Source: an uncultured Rubritalea sp. (GTDB lineage: Bacteria > Verrucomicrobiota > Verrucomicrobiia > Verrucomicrobiales > Akkermansiaceae). From it: a DNA stretch of 45,591 bases. Positions 25,602-34,166 of this stretch are shown here, one piece after another. Below the pieces are notes generated by a model that saw nothing but the letters and a program-made list of their open reading frames with translations, made no database searches and was not told the DNA's origin. The translations under genes and the position numbers were made by a program. The first letter of the stretch is position 1; each line of letters begins with the position of its first letter. The DNA is taken from contig CALJOJ010000009.1 in NCBI GenBank assembly GCA_937981665.1, forward strand, positions 1-45,591. The letters run 5' to 3'.

Positions 25602-25640
25602 AGGCTAATTTAGTTTTTTGGTCAAAAACCTAGGGGAATC

Positions 25641-26150
25641 TTAATAGAGTGTTTTACGAACTTCTGGTTCAGTAGGAGTCTGCACGTCTTTCTCAAGATC
25701 CATGAGTTCAAAGTCTCCTTCCTCACAGCAGCGTACGAATCCCTCGCCGTAACCTTTTAGCTTATCCCAGCTGACGCGGATGTCCTCGGCTTCATCATTG
25801 GTGATGGAGTTATCGAGTGCGGCTCCTGAAATACGCATTAGGAGAGTAGAAAATTGAGAGACAATCTCGTTGGTAGCGGGGAGTACCTGAAATCCTTTTT
25901 CACAGTGACTGACAGGATTTCTTACAAAGTAACCGTCACATTGCTCACAGATGTATTCTATGATGCGGGAGTCTCCTGTTAATTTGAAAAGCTCGATCAC
26001 ACGGTCTAATGGGTTTCTGCTGCCGGAACCTGTATCAGACTGCTCTTGTGCCCATTTATAAACCAGTGAGAGTGAGATGCCTAGGTCTGAAGCGACCTGT
26101 TTAGGTGATGACTTTTCAAACGCATTTTTTAACACTTCGTGAGATTCCAT
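25641..26150 (-). CDS. CII-like HTH regulator (phage-type)
   Basis: A 169-residue protein resembling phage regulatory protein CII/CP76: a helix-turn-helix at about 14-34 (SPKQVASDLGISLSLVYKWA), then NPLDRVIELFKLTGDSR and a middle IIEYICEQCDGYFVR, all in the order of that family. It probably binds DNA as a multimer. No phage genes surround it, so it is likely a domesticated regulator. It precedes the porin by 39 bases on the same strand, so it could be co-transcribed with it. Confidence 0.72.
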   Translation of the reverse strand: MESHEVLKNAFEKSSPKQVASDLGISLSLVYKWAQEQSDTGSGSRNPLDRVIELFKLTGDSRIIEYICEQCDGYFVRNPVSHCEKGFQVLPATNEIVSQFSTLLMRISGAALDNSITNDEAEDIRVSWDKLKGYGEGFVRCCEEGDFELMDLEKDVQTPTEPEVRKTLY

Positions 26151-26199
26151 GAAGTGAGATTAGGCAAGAGTGAAGATCTTGGCAAGTTGTTTACAGATT

Positions 26200-27036
26200 C
26201 TACTTAGAAGCTTCTGTCTGCTGTTTCTTTTTCCACTTTCCGAACCACACAGCAAAGCCAACGGTGGTAATGAAGATGAATGTCAGAAGAGCGAAGAGCT
26301 GTATACCTGTGTCTGCTTGCTTGCTCACATCCATGTCGATGATGGGAGTCTCAGTACTCTCAGGGTCACTCGTGATATAAAGTGAATTGTTCTTTAGTTC
26401 TACTGCCGTGATCTTGTGGAACACGTCTTGGATCTCTTCATCATTTCGGTATTCAACAAACATGAGCACTGGAAGTGCATTAAGTATCTTAGGCGGAACT
26501 TTAGCGCCAGTGTCCGGAATAGCTTCATCTACGACTGGAAAAATAGAGCCCTGTGCGATGACTGGCTTTAGCTTGAGGACTCCATTAAAATGCCGCTCGC
26601 CGTCGAAGCCAGCATTCACCTTGAATGAGGAGCGAGCCTCGATGTGTATATCAGTGATCGCTGTTATATAAAAAGTTTTTTTGAATTCAGCAAGCTTCTC
26701 GAAGTGGGCGATCGCGAGATTGATCTCATCGATGCTAAGTTCCATAGTAGCGAGTTTCTTGGCTTTTACGAGGGTGTTGAATGTTGTGAATTTCTCATCC
26801 AGCGCAGAAGTCGTTGTAGTGTCTGTAATGGCTATTTTGGTCGGGACAGAAGTTTCCTGACTCATGGCAACGAATGCTTTTTTATAATCAAAATAACTAT
26901 AAACAGCGACAGAGACTAGGAAGATAACTGTACAGAGAATAACGAGGAAAATACCGCATCCTGCAATGTGGTTAGAGTTCTTTTTCTCTTCGCCTTCGTT
27001 TAGTGGCTCAGTGTTCTCGTTAGCTGTCTCAGACAT
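26200..27036 (-). CDS. Membrane protein with two transmembrane helices, unknown function
   Basis: A 278-residue protein with an N-terminal cytoplasmic tail, a helix at about 24-48 (GCGIFLVILCTVIFLVSVAVY), an extracytoplasmic domain of about 190 residues, a second helix near 245-265, and a basic tail. The segment LSIDEINLAIAHFEKLAEF recalls a pattern seen in other membrane-anchored proteins of planctomycete/verrucomicrobial type, but no named family is recognised. The short 5' overlap with its divergent neighbour mnmA leaves about 100 bases of promoter space. Confidence 0.7.
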   Translation of the reverse strand: MSETANENTEPLNEGEEKKNSNHIAGCGIFLVILCTVIFLVSVAVYSYFDYKKAFVAMSQETSVPTKIAITDTTTTSALDEKFTTFNTLVKAKKLATMELSIDEINLAIAHFEKLAEFKKTFYITAITDIHIEARSSFKVNAGFDGERHFNGVLKLKPVIAQGSIFPVVDEAIPDTGAKVPPKILNALPVLMFVEYRNDEEIQDVFHKITAVELKNNSLYITSDPESTETPIIDMDVSKQADTGIQLFALLTFIFITTVGFAVWFGKWKKKQQTEASK

Positions 27037-27136
27037 AGCTGACTTTTAGGGTGAAAAGGTGACGAGAATCAAGAAGTTTACGTCAGCGGGAAAAATAAAG
27101 TTCGTAGAAGTGGTGAGGATGATTTAGCACTCATGT

Positions 27137-28231
27137 ATGGCAAAGATCTTGGTAGGACTATCTGGCGGAGTGGATTCCAGCGTGGCGGCAGCCTTGCTCA
27201 TCGAGCAGGGGCATGAAGTCACAGGCGCTTACATGAAGAACTGGATCAATACCGACAACGTCCCTGGTGACTGTCCATGGCAGGATGATGTGGATGATGC
27301 GCACGCAGTGGCGAAAAAGCTAGGGATAGAATTCCGCGTGGTGGACCTCATTGATCAATACCAAGAACGCATTGTGGATTACCTGTTAGATGGCTACCGT
27401 AGCGGGATCACGCCGAACCCTGATGTGTACTGTAACCGTGAAATGAAGTTTGGCGTATTTCTAGATTATGCTCTAGAGCAAGGGTTTGAGGCTGTTGCGA
27501 CGGGGCACTATGCCAGAAAGCGAGTACGCGAGGACGGGACACATGACATCCTACGTGGAGCGGATACGAATAAAGACCAGAGCTATTTCCTCGCACTCAT
27601 GGAGCAGCATCAGGCTAAGTACGCACTGTTCCCATGTGGAGAGATGCAGAAGCCAGAGGTACGAGAGATAGCTGCCAAGCTAGATTTACCAACAGCTACT
27701 AAGAAAGACAGCCAGGGGATTTGTTTCATTGGTAATGTCAAAATGACGGACTTCCTCAGACACTATGTTCCAGATAGGCCAGGAAATATTGTTGATCACG
27801 AAGGCCAAAAATTAGGCCGTCACAAGGGTTTACATTTATACACTCTAGGCCAGCGTAAGGGGCATGGAGTCGCTTCACCGCGTGATGGTATTGCTTATGT
27901 TGTGGTTGGAAAAAATGCTGAGCGCAATGAACTCATCGTAGGTTATGACGAGTCACACACCGAAGGGCTCTATACCAGTAAGTGCGTGGTCGGAACCGTC
28001 TCATGGGTGAATAAGAAGCTCACTCTAAAACGTAAAATAGAAGCACAGCCAAGATACCGAGCTAAGAGCGAGCCAGCCAATGTCACGCCACTAGTAGGTG
28101 ACGATACTGGTAAGTATCTTGTAGAGTTCATCATGCCACAACGTGCCATTACTCCTGGCCAGATCTGCGGGTTTTATGAAAATGGCACCCTGTTAGGTGG
28201 TGGAGTTTTCGAGAGCGTGGAGAAGAGTTAG
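27137..28231 (+). CDS. mnmA: tRNA-specific 2-thiouridylase MnmA
   Basis: A 364-residue enzyme that puts sulfur on U34 of tRNA-Lys, -Glu and -Gln. It has the PP-loop SGGVDSS (9-15) for ATP, the catalytic Cys99 in DVYCNREMK, and Cys196 in SQGICFIG. C-terminal beta domains complete the family length. The start ATG 27137 gives the standard MAKILVGLSGG opening. It is divergent from the membrane protein gene. Confidence 0.96.
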   Translation: MAKILVGLSGGVDSSVAAALLIEQGHEVTGAYMKNWINTDNVPGDCPWQDDVDDAHAVAKKLGIEFRVVDLIDQYQERIVDYLLDGYRSGITPNPDVYCNREMKFGVFLDYALEQGFEAVATGHYARKRVREDGTHDILRGADTNKDQSYFLALMEQHQAKYALFPCGEMQKPEVREIAAKLDLPTATKKDSQGICFIGNVKMTDFLRHYVPDRPGNIVDHEGQKLGRHKGLHLYTLGQRKGHGVASPRDGIAYVVVGKNAERNELIVGYDESHTEGLYTSKCVVGTVSWVNKKLTLKRKIEAQPRYRAKSEPANVTPLVGDDTGKYLVEFIMPQRAITPGQICGFYENGTLLGGGVFESVEKS

Positions 28232-28444
28232 TGATGGAATCACTAGTTTTAAAGCTCCAGAGGAGCGGAGTGACAACAGTCCAGTCAGTAGCGAGCTGAA
28301 AGCGAGTGCAGGGCTGGGTAGTGATAATCTACTAAAAAAGAAGGTCTGAAAGACCGATGTGATAGGATCCTATACAGTGATGGTTCCCCTCGGAGTTAAG
28401 GTTTTACTTTGCATCTCTCGTTCTCGGGCTAGGTTATCCTCATC
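28232..28444. other. Noncoding gap between mnmA and the aminopeptidase gene, with short hairpins
   Basis: 213 bases with no coding frame. Short hairpins GCTCC-AGA-GGAGC and GGTCT-GAA-AGACC are visible, along with Ala/Gly-rich purine tracts. No terminator with a clear T-run was found. It may be a degraded repeat; nothing more can be said. Confidence 0.35.
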
Positions 28445-29692
28445 ATGCAAGAGGAGATCGAGAATACGCGAAAATTTAAATATGCCAGACTACTGCTAGA
28501 GGTCGGAGTAAATCTCCAATCGGGGCAAAAGCTTATTATCACTGCGGAACCCTACCATTGGGATTTTCTGAATCTAGTGGCAGAAGAAGCCTACAAGATG
28601 GGCGCCAGCTATGTTCTCGTGGAAGCCAATCACCCAAAGCTACTCAAAGCTCGTGTCGATCACGGCGCGGAGGATGACCTTTACGATGTCCTTAGCTGGA
28701 TAGAGAAAAAGCACCAAACCGTCATCGATGAAGGTTGGGCGCGGCTAAATCTCTTCGGCCCTACAGATCCAGACCTCATGGGGTTGCTTGACTCTAAGCG
28801 ACTAGGTATCATCCAGAAGACTCAGAGTAAATCCGCTAAGCCAGTCAGTGATGCCTGCGGTACTGGTCAGGTGACATGGTGTGTGGCAGCACTGCCGACT
28901 CTAGACTGGGCAGCTAAAGTTTATGACCTAGAGCCGTCTGCTGAAATAGAGCGCAGACTCTGGCTAGCGATGGTAAAGATTCTTAACTTGGATGTTGCTG
29001 ACCCAAGCGCACACTGGCGTGAAAAAGAGCAGGTGCTAAAGCAACGTTGTCAAAAACTAAGTGATTTAAATCTGGCAGAGGTAAGGTTCAGAGGGCCAGG
29101 AACAGAGCTAACTGTTAAATGCATTTCGGGTGCACGCTGGATAGGTGGAGGTGTTCCAACGGCGATTGACCCTGAGCAGAGCTTCATCCCTAATATACCA
29201 ACAGAGGAATGCTTCACAACACCAGATAGAGCTGGAACTAATGGTCGGATGCAGGTGGTGCGTCCAGTCACGGTATTAGGAAAATCTGTTAGTGGTGCTT
29301 GGCTTGAATTTGAGGAAGGAAAGGTGGTTAATTACGGAGCGAAGTCGGGTAAACCCGTACTCGATGACTATTTCGCCATGTGCCCTAATGCCAGCTATCT
29401 CGGTGAGCTGGCATTAGTAGATGGCTCATCACCTATTTTCCAGAATGGCCATGTTTTCCACTGTATTTTATATGATGAAAATGCGAGCTGCCACGTAGCA
29501 CTAGGGAGCGGCTACCCGATGCCAGTTGATGGAGCCTTGAGTATGAGTGACGAAGAGAAGATAGCTTCTGGAATCAATGTTAGCAACCTTCACACAGATT
29601 TCATGATAGGTGGTCCAGAAGTAGATGTCACAGGTTACGATGGAGAGGGGAAAGAGATCCCACTCATCAGGCAGGGGGACTTTGTTATTTAG
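28445..29692 (+). CDS. M29-family metalloaminopeptidase (aminopeptidase T-like)
   Basis: A 415-residue leucyl-type aminopeptidase of family M29. Metal-binding segments are in family order: NIPTEECFTTPD (two Glu), GELALVD (Glu), a His in FHCILYDENASCHVALGSGY, and SNLHTDFMIG near the end. It removes N-terminal residues from peptides in the cytoplasm using two divalent metals. Length is normal. Its stop is only 10 bases before the start of the truncated secreted-protein gene at 29703, so the two were once probably one operon. Confidence 0.92.
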   Translation: MQEEIENTRKFKYARLLLEVGVNLQSGQKLIITAEPYHWDFLNLVAEEAYKMGASYVLVEANHPKLLKARVDHGAEDDLYDVLSWIEKKHQTVIDEGWARLNLFGPTDPDLMGLLDSKRLGIIQKTQSKSAKPVSDACGTGQVTWCVAALPTLDWAAKVYDLEPSAEIERRLWLAMVKILNLDVADPSAHWREKEQVLKQRCQKLSDLNLAEVRFRGPGTELTVKCISGARWIGGGVPTAIDPEQSFIPNIPTEECFTTPDRAGTNGRMQVVRPVTVLGKSVSGAWLEFEEGKVVNYGAKSGKPVLDDYFAMCPNASYLGELALVDGSSPIFQNGHVFHCILYDENASCHVALGSGYPMPVDGALSMSDEEKIASGINVSNLHTDFMIGGPEVDVTGYDGEGKEIPLIRQGDFVI

Positions 29693-29702
29693 CTATAATT
29701 TT

Positions 29703-29786
29703 ATGAAATTTCTAAAAATATGGTTCCTCTGTATCTACTCTCTGACCCTGAGCACACATGCTGCTGAGCGTTATCTATTCTTATGA
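29703..29786 (+). pseudogene. Truncated gene: signal peptide only, cut by an IS481 insertion
   Basis: ATG 29703 starts a short frame with a textbook signal peptide: MKFLKIW, a hydrophobic core, and cut site THA|AE. After AERY the sequence changes to that of the truncated IS481 transposase on the opposite strand (junction near 29773), and the frame stops at TGA 29784. The rest of the host gene is not seen nearby. It starts 10 bases after the aminopeptidase stop. This is the 5' relic of a secreted protein; its identity cannot be told. Confidence 0.65.
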
Positions 29787-30393
29787 TTTCAGGCAAGCCA
29801 TACTCTCTAAACATATTTCTAAAAGCCTTCTGCGTCCAGTGCCTCGATGCCTGCTTCAGTCCCTCAGCTTTCAGCAAATATCGACTATGTAAATCGCTCA
29901 CCGTCAGCGGATCAAAGCGTTCTCCATCTTGAGTCATAAACCAACCTTTGAAATCCACGCCGAAGATATGATTGCTATGCTCAGGCGGTGTCAAAGCACC
30001 TCTTTCCTCTTTGAAAACACCAGCTTTCTTCACTAAACCGTGCCTCTTTAACACCTCACCAACCGTGCTAACAGCTGGAAGAGACTCTATTCCATGCTTG
30101 GTCTCGAGGATTCGTTGAAGCTTCTTAGGTCCCCACGTCATATGGAGACGCTTCTCTTTGATAATCAATCGCTCAAGATCTGCACTCGTCCTATTATGAA
30201 GATTTTTAGGGCTTCTACTCTGATCGGTCAATCCTGCCTTACCAAGCACAGCATAGCGTGAAAGCCATTTATGACCTGTCTTACGGGAAATCCCAAATTC
30301 CTCAAACAACTCGGTTATCGTATAGCGATCACTCATTGCAAGCATCGCAAATCTTTCTTTCTGTTCCTTAGATGATTCATTTTTCCAGGCCAT
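29773..30393 (-). pseudogene. IS481-family transposase, C-terminally truncated
   Basis: It starts at 30393 (MAWKNESSKEQKERFAML) and has two N-terminal HTH segments: YTITELFEEFGISRKTGHKWL and a second near 70-110. The first catalytic Asp is in HIFGVDFKGWF and the second in EIIRIDN. Right after that Asp the family continues with a conserved DNGxPF stretch and the third acidic residue, but here the sequence changes (to AQQHVC) and stops about 24 codons later at 29701. The catalytic triad is incomplete, so the enzyme is inactive. Confidence 0.85.
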
Positions 30394-30457
30394 AATTAGT
30401 CAGTAAAATGTAACCTATGTGCTCGGTCAATCTGTTACCTATGTGTTCGGTTCATAC
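29773..30457 (-). mobile_element. IS481-family insertion sequence, 3'-truncated
   Basis: This keeps the 5' end of the element and the first 60% of its transposase. The left end, on the minus strand, carries two 24-base-spaced copies of a terminal repeat: on the plus strand TGTAACCTATGTGCTCGGT (30409-30427) and TGTTACCTATGTGTTCGGT (30433-30451). Its right half is missing, with the break near 29773. It abuts the IS66 remnant at 30458, so it probably inserted into that element before losing its own end. Confidence 0.75.
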
Positions 30458-30756
30458 CTATCTAGAAGATGGGCGGCTAGACATGGATAACAACGGTATC
30501 GAAAACGCGATCCGCCCCTGTAAATTAGGTCTGAAGAACTGCATGTTCTTCGGAAGCTTGGAGGCAGGAGAAAACAACGCCATCCTCTATACCCTCATTG
30601 AGAACTACAAAGCTGCGAACCTCAATCCTCGAGATTACCTAGAATATGTTCTAGAGCACCTCAATAGTCAGTCAGCGCAAGAGCTAACACCAAATAAAGT
30701 AGCCCAAGCTTGGGAGAAAAAAGCTCAGATAGCTCAGGCTAGTTTTAAGACGCTTA
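30458..30756 (+). pseudogene. IS66-family transposase C-terminal remnant, copy 1
   Basis: 299 bases encode the IS66 transposase C-terminus: YLEDGRLDMDNNGIENAIRP followed by LGLKNCMFFGS and YLEYVLEHL, the region with the last catalytic Glu. It ends with the element's right terminal repeat (TTTTAAGACGCTTA). The frame that opens at 30417 starts in the IS481 end, so its first residues are not transposase. The sequence is nearly the same as 33859-34165, with one more A in an A-run and a 9-base gap relative to that copy. Confidence 0.85.
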
Positions 30757-30766
30757 TTTACTAGTG

Positions 30767-31039
30767 TTACCTCTGCTTAGTTATGTTGGTATAGGCTATT
30801 CTTTTTCTAGGCGTGTGTGCTCTTAGCTTGGGCGTTATTCTGAGATATCTGAATACTGCTCTGCCGAATCTGTCGTAATGGCTGAATATCTTCTTGGTGA
30901 AGATAGGAGTACCACATTTGTAATGACCGCTTACGTATGAGCTGTTATGTCCGGGAGAGTATTTCTTTGCAGTAGCTGTGTTAGTTGAAATAAAGAGCCC
31001 TGCTGAAACGATGCTGATGTATGTTAGTATTTTTTTCAT
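30767..31039 (-). CDS. Small secreted basic protein
   Basis: A 90-residue protein with a signal peptide (MKKILTYISIVSAGLFISTNTATA) and a basic, Tyr- and Arg-rich mature part (HYDRFGRAVFRYLRI, RAHTPRKRIAY). No family is recognised. Its stop is 10 bases from the IS66 remnant. A 268-base gap follows upstream that contains no other gene. Confidence 0.55.
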   Translation of the reverse strand: MKKILTYISIVSAGLFISTNTATAKKYSPGHNSSYVSGHYKCGTPIFTKKIFSHYDRFGRAVFRYLRITPKLRAHTPRKRIAYTNITKQR

Positions 31040-31228
31040 AATGATTTAATATTTGTTGTTCACTATGTTTGACTTGAGCTAGGCTGAATCTATTCATATT
31101 TTCTTTTAAAATATTATTGAGGGAACCTCTCGTAGCACCCTTTTTTCAAAAACACTTTGGTTTTAGGAAGATCTAACAGATTTTGCTTACATTATTTCAC
31201 TACTTTCAAGTGGCTCTATTGTCTACAG

Positions 31229-31263
31229 AAAAAAAGCGACTAACTTTTTAAAGTCGGTCGCTT
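31229..31263 (-). terminator. Terminator after the PspA-like gene
   Basis: Stem AAGCGAC..ACTTT / AAAGT..GTCGCTT with a very short loop and a two-base internal mismatch, followed on the minus strand by seven T. It lies 45 bases after the stop of the PspA-like gene. Confidence 0.85.
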
Positions 31264-31307
31264 AGTAGATCTTAGATAGATTTATGGAAGTGCTTAAATC
31301 ACTGTTT

Positions 31308-32078
31308 TTACTGTGAGATTCCTGGTCCCATTGAGCCTGATGAAGGAGTTTCTTCAGTCTCTTCTGCTGCTGGGGTGTTGGATGCGGCATCAGCGCCTTC
31401 CAGTGCAATCCCTTGCTCGGCTGCGAATTCAGCAAGAGCCATGTCTTGGAGTGCCTCTTGTTCAGATTCTTTCATGTTAATTTCTGAGAGGTCCATACTG
31501 TCTCTGGCTACGCGGCTACGTCCGGCTGCACGAGTGCGCTCTTCGTCTACGATTTCTTCCAGTCTATTGAGTGAGTCTCCTGATCCACCTAGGTTGGTAA
31601 CCATTCCTGATGCCATCTCGTTGAGTTCTGCAGTAGCTTGCTGGACTTCGATGTCATCGAGTCCACGGCGCAGCTCGTCAATCTTAGATCTTGCCTCTTT
31701 GACTGAGACGTCTCTAGCCTTGATGAGTTCTTTGTAGCGGGCTTCAGAGTCTTGTAGCTGCTCAGCTACTTCATCGTGTTCGGTCTCTACTTTCTTAAGC
31801 TTAAGAGCGTATTCACCAGCGAGAGCTCGGTTACCAGCCTTGAGGTTAGCTGCCGTTTTAGCTCTAAAGTTATCTTCTTCTTTTTTGAGCTTTTTAACAT
31901 TACTGATGAGCTTCTCTACGAGGCCAGCATGTGATGCTAGTCCTTGATTGAACTTAGAGATTTGCTTGCGAAGATTTTCTTTCTCTACTTCGAGCAGCGC
32001 TTTCGGATTTTTCTTTTCTAGTCCTCCGATGAAGAGGCCGAAGAATCCTTTAATGAGGTTTCCTAGTCTTTTGAACAT
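31308..32078 (-). CDS. PspA/IM30-family membrane-stress protein
   Basis: A 256-residue PspA/Vipp1-like protein of the ESCRT-III superfamily. It is long and helical with coiled coils from about 25 to 180 (EKENLRKQISKFNQGL; KKVETEHDEVAEQLQDSEARY) and a Glu-rich, flexible C-terminus (AAEETEETPSSGS). The family coats damaged membranes and helps maintain the proton gradient. The N-terminus (MFKRLGNLIKGFFGLF) resembles the membrane-binding amphipathic helix. No pspBC or pspF partner is nearby. Confidence 0.82.
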   Translation of the reverse strand: MFKRLGNLIKGFFGLFIGGLEKKNPKALLEVEKENLRKQISKFNQGLASHAGLVEKLISNVKKLKKEEDNFRAKTAANLKAGNRALAGEYALKLKKVETEHDEVAEQLQDSEARYKELIKARDVSVKEARSKIDELRRGLDDIEVQQATAELNEMASGMVTNLGGSGDSLNRLEEIVDEERTRAAGRSRVARDSMDLSEINMKESEQEALQDMALAEFAAEQGIALEGADAASNTPAAEETEETPSSGSMGPGISQ

Positions 32079-32178
32079 TGATTTGTTTATGGTTGTATTA
32101 AAATTTCAACGTATACTTGCTGATTAAAAATCATTCGGCAAGTATAAGTGTCAGATGATTTTGCAATCACTTTAAAAG

Positions 32179-33141
32179 TTATTTGCCGAGGTGAGCGGAT
32201 AGCTTTATGAGGTCAGGATCGATCTTGTATTTAGAGCCTGCTACTTCATGCACTGGCATACCTGTAAATTCACCTTCTTTGTAGATCATTATCTCGTTTG
32301 TGTTTCCTGCAGCAAGTGAGTCCACTGCTGCTACGGCAAATTTATACGCCATAATACGGTCTCTAACAGTAGGGGAACCACCACGCTGGACATGCCCTAG
32401 TACAGTAAGTCTAGTGTCCATATCGAGATTCATCTGGATCCAGCGAGTGAGGTACTCAGCCATGTTTGTGCCCTCTGCAGCAATGGCAATGATGTATTCT
32501 CTACCATTAGCACAGTCTTCTTTGAGACGCTTGCAGATAGAGTCTAGGTCGTATTCTAGTTCTGGCGCGATGCAGATCTCTGCCCCACTTGATAGGGCGC
32601 TTGTCATTGCGAGGTACCCACAGTGTCTGCCCATGGTCTCGATTACGAACGCACGGTTAAAGGAAGTGGCTGTATCGCGGATGGAATCTACTGATTCACG
32701 GATGACATTCAGAGCTGTGTCTACACCGAGACAGTAATCAGTTCCAGGAATGTCATTATCAATCGTGGCTGGGATCCCAGCAAACGGGACTTTAAAGTCT
32801 TCATAAAATTGGTTGAGTGCGTTAAATGACCCGTCACCACCGATAATGATGAGTTTGTTGATGTTACGTTTCTGGAGGTTTTCATAGGCAGTTTTACGGT
32901 GCTCATATTCAAAGAATCGAGTAGATCTAGATGAGCGTAAGACAGTTCCACCACGATGGAGGATGCCGGAGACATCTGCTCTAGTGGCTTCTGATATTTT
33001 ATCATCAATGAGGCCACGGAGCCCATTTCTTACGAGGTAGGGCTTGAAGCCTTTCTTAATTGTGTATTCTACTGCGCATTTTACCGCTGGATTCATTCCT
33101 GCTGCGTCACCGCCTGACGTCATGATTGCTATGCCTTCCAT
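32179..33141 (-). CDS. pfkA: ATP-dependent 6-phosphofructokinase
   Basis: A 320-residue glycolytic enzyme that phosphorylates fructose 6-phosphate. The GGDGS motif near 103 with Gly after the first Asp marks the ATP-type rather than the PPi-type (GGDDT). The catalytic loop PATIDNDIPGTDY and the substrate-binding ETMGRHCGY are intact, and VLGHVQRGGSP is present. A separate promoter is likely, as 100 bases separate it from the PspA gene. Length is typical. Confidence 0.95.
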   Translation of the reverse strand: MEGIAIMTSGGDAAGMNPAVKCAVEYTIKKGFKPYLVRNGLRGLIDDKISEATRADVSGILHRGGTVLRSSRSTRFFEYEHRKTAYENLQKRNINKLIIIGGDGSFNALNQFYEDFKVPFAGIPATIDNDIPGTDYCLGVDTALNVIRESVDSIRDTATSFNRAFVIETMGRHCGYLAMTSALSSGAEICIAPELEYDLDSICKRLKEDCANGREYIIAIAAEGTNMAEYLTRWIQMNLDMDTRLTVLGHVQRGGSPTVRDRIMAYKFAVAAVDSLAAGNTNEIMIYKEGEFTGMPVHEVAGSKYKIDPDLIKLSAHLGK

Positions 33142-33364
33142 TTGTTTATAAGATTAGTGTTTATTGAAGTATTATTTAATGAGGTCTATTTAGTGTGATA
33201 GAATGTTTTTTGCAAGCATTGGCTAGGTTATATTCAGTAGGGTGTTTATTAGTGAATAAAAAAATGTATTTCTATGTTTTTTCTTCTTGCGGTTTTCAGA
33301 AAAAAATGTATTTTCCGTTTCGCCGAGCGAGATGAAAATCAAGTTAGGTGTAAGTCAGATAAAA

Positions 33365-33440
33365 GCAAGGTTAGCTCAGTTGGTAGAGCGGTTCGTTTAC
33401 ACCGAATTGGTCGGGGGTTCAAGTCCCTCACCTTGTACCA
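33365..33440 (+). tRNA. tRNA-Val (anticodon TAC)
   Basis: 76 bases including an encoded CCA. The acceptor arm is GCAAGGT / ACCTTGT, the D arm GCTC...GAGC, the anticodon arm GTTCG-TTTACAC-CGAAT with anticodon TAC at 33398-33400, and the T arm has GGTTCAAGTCC. TAC reads GTA/GTG valine codons. A terminator follows ten bases later. Confidence 0.96.
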
Positions 33441-33449
33441 TTTGGTTAG

Positions 33450-33480
33450 AAAAAAGCTCAGAATGTTGCTGAGCTTTTTT
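33450..33480 (+). terminator. Terminator after tRNA-Val
   Basis: Stem AAAAAAGCTCAG / CTGAGCTTTTTT, 12 bp with a 7-base loop, T-run at the 3' side. It lies ten bases after the tRNA 3' end. Confidence 0.92.
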
Positions 33481-33624
33481 GTGCTTTGAAGTCTGCCATT
33501 AAGTCGTATTTCTGCATTTAAGTATCGTTGCCTATATGAACATCAATAGATTAGATGTGACTATTTTGAGAGCTTTTTTGGCATAAATATAGATGAGATT
33601 GTTGTCTGAAATCAAAGATAACAG

Positions 33625-34166
33625 GTAAGCGTCTTTAAATTGGCCACCTAGTCAGGTTCTGAGATCAGAATAGGCTTTGCGGTCTATGATTAATTTATCT
33701 TCATCTGCATTAAAAATCCCGGGCACGATGATCACCCCAGCTCTGGCTACCGCTTTGATTACCGATAAACACTGTGACCACCTACCTCATCACTGGCCCT
33801 CAAACAGCTGTGGTAAGGCAATCAGCTACGCCCTCAACCAATGGTCGAAATTTATCCTCTATCTAGAAGACGGGCGGCTAGACATCGATAACAATGGTAT
33901 CGAAAACGCGATCCGCCCCTGTGAATTAGGTCTGAAGAACTACATGTTCTTCGGAAGCTTAGAGGCAGGAGAAAACAACGCCATCCTCTACACCCTCATT
34001 GAGAACTGCAAAGCAGCGAACCTCAATCCCCGAGATTACCTAGAATATGTTCTAGAGCACCTCAATAGCCAGTCAGCGCAAGAGCTAACACCAAATAAAG
34101 TAGCCCAAGCTTGGGAGAAAAAGCTCAGATAGCCCAGATAGCTTAGGCCAGTTTTAAGACGCTTAG
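33625..34166 (+). mobile_element. Internally deleted IS66 element with both ends and target duplication
   Basis: 542 bases bounded by terminal repeats TAAGCGTCTTTAAATTGGCC (33626-33645) and, inverted, TAAGCGTCTTAAAACTGGCC (34146-34165), an IS66-like end. The flanking 8 bases are GATAACAG on the left (33617-33624) and GATAACAC on the right (34167-34174), seven of eight identical, the target-duplication length of IS66. Inside is a frame with two IS66 transposase blocks joined by deletion. It sits about 185 bases after tRNA-Val. It resembles a miniature IS66 derivative. Confidence 0.85.
33677..34132 (+). pseudogene. IS66-family transposase with internal deletion, copy 2
   Basis: The frame joins a fragment from the middle of IS66 transposase (ITPALATALITDKHCDHLP) directly to its C-terminal part (GKAISYALNQWSKFILYLED, DNNGIENAIRP, FFGSLEAGENNAILYTLIE). 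The stretch between, with most of the catalytic core, is missing. It stops at 34130 where copy 1 has one more A. It is not functional on its own. Confidence 0.8.

Noticed and set aside
25602-25640. A Pho box upstream of the porin
   Set aside because: TTTGACC-N4-AACTAAA has roughly the right period but matches the unit poorly in the second half; not better than chance.
30417-30457. First codons of the frame at 30417 as real transposase sequence
   Set aside because: They coincide with the IS481 terminal repeats; IS66 homology starts only at 30458.
33274-33489. Two plus-strand frames across the tRNA-Val gene
   Set aside because: They overlap the tRNA and its terminator and have no protein features.
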